Assembly: GCA_951802195.1 (NCBI GenBank)
Contig: OX637637.1
Coordinates: 558,001-622,000, forward strand
Reading direction: 5' to 3'
DNA length: 64,000 nucleotides
DNA from: Tausonia pullulans
Taxonomy: Eukaryota > Basidiomycota > Tremellomycetes > Cystofilobasidiales > Mrakiaceae
A model generated the notes under the pieces. The model did no database searches. It saw nothing but the letters and a program-made list of their open reading frames with translations, and was not told the origin of the DNA. Positions 59,901 through 64,000 of the stretch are shown here, piece by piece. Made by a program: the position numbers and the translations under genes. Every line of letters starts with the position of its first letter. The stretch's first letter is position 1.

Positions 59901-61540
59901 CCCTTTGAAAACGGCTGAGAGCTCTTGGTCTTATCCTGGTCGGCGTAGATTGATGGGTCGTCCGAGAGCCGTGCCCCATGCGCAAAGACGGCGAGCGTCA
60001 GGCTGAGGAAATTGCGATCCGAGAGGTAAAGACCAGAGTCGAATTCGCGTTGAAACGTTGGCCGATGCAGGAGAGGCAACAGAACTGGAAGAAGGGCGGA
60101 TCAGCGGATCTCTTCAGGAAGCAAGCAAAATGATAGATTGGCTTGCACGCACCATTGGATGTGGAGAAATAGTTGTCGATCAAAACCGCAGCGAGCTCTG
60201 GCTTAGGCCAGAAGTCTCGGCTCTGGATCTCTTTCCCAAACAGAAGGCTGATCTTGATGTCTGCCATCGGAGAAGATCAGAGAAGAGATTCAAGAGCGAC
60301 TCGACACGTGAGTACGAACTCTCAAAGTCCGGAGGCGACCAGAACAAAGCTATGAACAAAGGGAGCCAACTCGCCATCAGTGGTAGAGAAGCTTCAAAGT
60401 GAAACAACTCACGACGACGGGAGGAAGAAAGGTCATATGCCAAGGTTGAGTGTGACTGCTCGCTGCCGTACTTGAAGTCCGACGCGATTTTGGCCAGATT
60501 GATTCCCGACGACTGTGACGGAGGGTGGGGAGGGGAATCAGTAGCTGCTGTATATATATATAAGCAGATGGTTGGCTCCTCACCAATCCGACAAAGGAAA
60601 TGGAGTCCTGCTCGGGAACAAGGGTGTCGAGGACGAGGGAATCGATGCCGCGTTGAAGTGCTTCCTCCTCGTCGTCGCTCTCGACGGCTGGGCCGAGAGG
60701 CTTGGTCGGCCTTTGTGGGTGAAGGTCGAGAAGACCAGTCGACTGAAGGTCCGAGACAAAGGGCTGAGCACTGGCTTGTACATCTGCAGGAAGAGCTGTC
60801 GTCGCGAATGTGGTCTCGTCGAGCTGTTTGTACGAAGCCGATTCGAAGGTATAACGATCGACGGCTGAGCCAAGATAGGGATCTAGATTGTTATTTGGCA
60901 GAAGCTGGGAGGAATGGAGCAGGTAAGAGAGCTCGTCGTAGCGGCGCGTTTAGCGAACACGAGCGTACTTGTCTCAAGACGGCCTCGGCCCGAGAGAGTC
61001 GAGTCTCCACGGCTTCCATGTAACTTTTGAGGGAAGAAGAGTACCACGGGTATCGGTCAACGGGTTTGGGACGTGAAACGCGAGGGAAAGGGGGCTCACC
61101 CCTTGGGCTGAAGTAAGGACGGGAGGATGTAATGAATCAGCGCGTCGCGACGCAGGCTTAGCAAGCGACTCACCCGGATCGGCTTCCTCGCCCACTCTAG
61201 ATAGACGCACACCATGTCTACGGCCTTGCAGGCCGAACACTGAGTAGCTCCGTCGCATTTGGTCTTTGGGATGAGCAATGTCAGTCGAGAAGCAGGGCAA
61301 GGTTGGGTGGGGGAAACAGCGAAGGCATACCTTTCGGCGTCTGCAGTCTGAGAGATAGAACGACGTCACAGTGAGGACTGAGGGCGCAGGAAGGGGCAGG
61401 AAGGGCAGGGGGAGGGGCTGGAGGCAAGGAGACTGACTGTCGCAAGCGCGTGCGGTCCTCCTTCGCTTATCTGTTGTGGATCGACCTCCGACGGCAGAGG
61501 GACGGTTGAGGTCGTTGAGAGCACCCTCCGAGTCGGACAT
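56946..61540 (-). CDS. Zn2Cys6 fungal transcription factor with Fungal_trans domain
   Basis: Gal4-type nuclear regulator. The first five exons are 61540-61438, 61347-61331, 61263-61174, 61107-61100 and 61023-60969, joined in phase. They build the binuclear zinc cluster, which spans three exons: C-X2-C-X6-C-X5-C-X2-C-X6-C (ACDNCRRRKTKC, DGATQCSAC, KAVDMVC). The linker RPKG crosses an 8-nt exon, then a dimerisation coil (YMEAVETRLSRAEAVLRQ). Further downstream, the middle homology domain is recognisable at about 60.0-59.8 kb (LLHRPTFQREFDSGLY, LAVFAHGARLSDDPS). The C-terminal part is Ser/Gly/Pro-rich, and the last exon ends DSDTWAQYNGRGSAWGEGT at 56946. Exons between 60.9 and 57.5 kb were not all resolved. 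It could regulate the neighbouring ABC transporter, which is inference from position only. Confidence 0.87.
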
Positions 61541-62003
61541 ACAGGCCCTGGTGCACCAGAACTGGGCGAAGTGAGGCTGAAGGGGCGAGGGGCTGTAAGA
61601 CAGGAAAGCCGTCTGTCGGTGTCGTCGAAATTCGGCTCGGAGAGGGTTGGGTCTGGAGCTGTCGAGGGACGGGGTCGGTGGTCGGCGGTGGGCGGACGAG
61701 GAGGAAGGAGAGGAAGGGAAGACGGGCCGTTCGGATCCGGGCGGGAGCAAGCGCACACTGGCGACTGGGACAGTGTCAGGGGAAGAAGCTGACGGTAGAC
61801 CAACAGCATGGGGACTCCGCCCGCCGCTGAGGAACGTCCGTTCCGCTTTTGGACGTACACGCAACAGCGTGCTCCACCCTTGCACGCGCCCTGATCTCAT
61901 CCAAGGGCTTCCGCTGACTGCAAGACTGGCTTTGACCGGAGGAAATCCTTCCTGACCACCACCAGCTTTAGGCTCACGCAAACGAGCAACTGGACAAGAG
62001 GTC
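61541..62003. promoter_or_regulatory. Divergent promoter region, transcription factor / membrane protein
   Basis: 463 bp between the two divergent start codons. GC content rises again here to the level of the left part of the window. No specific site identified. Confidence 0.5.
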
Positions 62004-64000
62004 ATGGACGAGATCGAGATGCAGCAGCGCCCGCTGCTCGACGACAACGCTTCCTCCCCCTCCTTCCCCCTTGCGTCCCGCAAGCCACTGGACCTCAATG
62101 CGCCCCGATCGAGCAGCAAGACCAAGCGGCCGGCCATGTCACCCGTTCGTGTATCGCTCTCCCTCTCTTCCTTCCTCCTCCTCGACGAGAGACAAAGCGA
62201 GCTGAACTTCCGGCTGCGAGCTACCACCCGCTTCCAGGCTCGCTTCTGCCTCGGTTTTTGTTCCTTCCTTGCCCTCGTCATCTCGGGTGCTTTCGTCTAC
62301 ACCATCTACGGTCTTGTCGGTGCAGTTGCCAACCCCCACGGCTCCCACCATGCCAACGCGACGCTCGTCGCGGCAAGCGAGAGCAAGGCTGAGCTCGTCA
62401 GGCCGTTCTTTGACCCGGACGGCCGCGGCCGGCTCGAGTCGTTCGACCTCGGCGTGATGATCCATGCAAGGTGGGACGTCCTGCCCGAAATGGAGGCGCT
62501 CACAGAAGAGAAGGCTGGGCAGGATGTTGAGAAGGCAAAACAGGAGGACGGACAGGACGCGGCGCCCGTGCAGTTCACTTGGCAGCCGTGGATGGACACC
62601 AAGCTGCCGATCAAGCCTACCCGGCCTAACATCGGCCGCTGGCAGCAGGTTTTCCGACAGGTTGTGCTTAGGAACGTCTCAATCTCGACCAAGCCCATCC
62701 AGACGTCCGTTCCAGTCACCATTCCCGGAGACCTCATGTACGGCCTATTTGCGCCCTCAGTCACTTGCGCGCGCGACACTCGTCCTGACGAGCCGTCTCG
62801 CCTCGATGCAGCCCATCTCTCAGCGACCCTTCCCTCTACCCGGAGTTGGTTGCTTCCTTCGTTATGCTTCCGCCGTCCTTTGAGACCTCTCCGCTCCTCA
62901 AGCAGCACGAGACGCACTGGACGACGGTCAAGTCGACGGCATCGCGGAACCCTGGTAACTGGAGGCTCCCACCCTCGTGGATCCCCTTTAACCAGTCGGA
63001 CGCAGGGACAGAGGGCAGTCCCTTCACCGAGTTCTTCTCGTGGGCCGCGACGACGGACGATCTGCTCCATAAGCGAGGAAGGACGAACATGAGCGACCCG
63101 GCGAGCGTCGCACTCGACGTACTGACACGCTCATGGGTCACTAGCGCTCGTGATTACGCCGTCTACAAGTGAGTTGTCAAACTTGCTCCGAGCCCGTTTT
63201 TGGCACTATAGCCGGCACTGGTAGGGTACGAGGGTTAACGATGGGCCCGTCTCAGTGTAACCAACTTTGTTTTCGAGATGAACAAGCAGCAGGAATTCTT
63301 AGTGAGCCCTATCGGTTCTATCCCTCTTTATTACTTCCCGAGTAGCGCTCATGAGCGCCCGTGATGACGTCTCGCAGCGCGGCGCGTGTAGCGGGGGACT
63401 CGAACGAGGCTCGCCAGCTTGCTGGCGCAAGTTCGGCACAAGCGGCCACTTTGAACATCTCCTCCGAATGGACAAGAAGACGGGCGCTGCCGAGGATGAC
63501 GAGGAGGACTCAAAGCCGAACAAGGACACGCGATACTGGTATGCACCGTTCCTCCTTGCCGACCTAAGCTCGGCAAGTATGAAGGACTTTGTCCCGCTGC
63601 CGGTCCGAAACGTCTCGGATGAGTCTGGTACGCCTGCCATCCTTCCTCTGGCCTTGGTCTTGAATTTGGAGCGCGCAGCGTATTGATTTCACTTCATTGC
63701 TCCTGCCCGTCTGTAGCCCCAAAGGACTTCACCTTCGACTACTCCATCACGTTCTCGACGTCTTCGCTCAAGAAGCTCGCCTTCTTGTCTGACTTTCACA
63801 AGCCAGTCATGCTCGAGACAGCTAAGACAATGCCCGACCGGGTCGAATTCAGCGCGTATGACATCGCGAATCACCACGACTCTGTCGAGTTCTGGAACGC
63901 GCTACGGGGACATCACTTCGAGCCGGGGACGCGGCCGATCGTGAGGGGCGCGATGGAGACAATCGCCAGTCTGCTCAGCTTCGCGTATGAACCCTTGGCT
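62004..64000 (+). CDS. Unrecognised single-pass membrane protein, large extracytoplasmic domain (3' end beyond window)
   Basis: Exons: 62004-62144, 62238-62737, 62824-63168, 63256-63301, 63378-63627 and 63717 to beyond 64000, giving 522 visible residues in phase. A 47-residue polar N-terminus (MDEIEMQQRPLLDDNASS) precedes one strongly hydrophobic helix at about residues 50-77 (CSFLALVISGAFVYTIYGLVG), so a type II orientation is likely. The rest is soluble-looking with possible N-glycosylation sites (NATL, NVSI, NVSD) and repeated patterns such as FTWQPWMDTKLPIKPTRPN and KDFTFDYSITFSTSSLKKL. The first intron is 93 nt, a multiple of three without a stop, so unspliced reading also stays open. 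No family recognised; a vacuolar or secretory-pathway membrane protein is plausible. Confidence 0.75.

Overview
This window looks like nuclear DNA of a basidiomycete yeast, most likely Pucciniomycotina/Microbotryomycetes (Rhodotorula, Rhodosporidium or Sporobolomyces type). The reasons are a GC-rich sequence, very dense short introns (mostly 55-80 nt, many with GTGNGT or GTTNGT donors and CTGA/CTAA-like branch points), long Ser/Pro/Thr-rich low-complexity regions, complex I genes (absent from Saccharomyces), fungal PDR and Zn2Cys6 families, and a PDI ending in HDEL. No virus-like element, tRNA, rRNA or CRISPR array was recognised. Exon boundaries were read by eye from splice consensus, reading phase and family similarity. 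Each may be off by a base, but for every gene with a full exon list the phases close to a whole number of codons.

Layout of 1-45 kb: carboxypeptidase S (minus, runs off the left edge); a large GAF/hybrid histidine kinase (plus); QCR10 of complex III (minus); a glucose-6-phosphate 1-epimerase family enzyme (plus); NDUFA12 of complex I (minus); a 1.5-kb stretch with no confident gene; NOT4, the CCR4-NOT E3 ligase (minus, 1,988 aa); a twin-CX9C protein with a long N-terminal extension (plus, divergent from NOT4); protein disulfide isomerase (plus); 2.2 kb without a confident gene; a zinc alcohol dehydrogenase with 14 exons (plus); a DAP1-like heme-binding protein (minus); an MTH1-type Nudix hydrolase (plus); 1.8 kb without a confident gene; a MET30/sconB-type F-box/WD40 protein (plus); and RRP9 of the U3 snoRNP (minus, tail-to-tail with the F-box gene).

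From about 45.9 to 61 kb the sequence is visibly less GC-rich and more loosely packed. It holds a full-length PDR-type ABC transporter (minus) and, upstream of it on the same strand, a Zn2Cys6 transcription factor. Two diverged copies of a 250-350 bp sequence lie on either side of the transporter in inverted orientation. This part looks like an accessory drug-resistance or transport segment inside an otherwise housekeeping region. At the right edge a GC-rich membrane-protein gene (plus, truncated by the window) diverges from the transcription factor.

The genes do not form one pathway. Two respiratory-chain subunits and a probable intermembrane-space CX9C protein are close together, and proteostasis/ubiquitin genes (NOT4, PDI, MET30) are prominent. 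The most striking shared feature is the gene structure. Internal exons of only 6, 6, 8, 10, 10, 12 and 17 nt are needed to keep conserved protein families in frame, some of them falling on catalytic or metal-binding motifs. GC-AG introns are also present.
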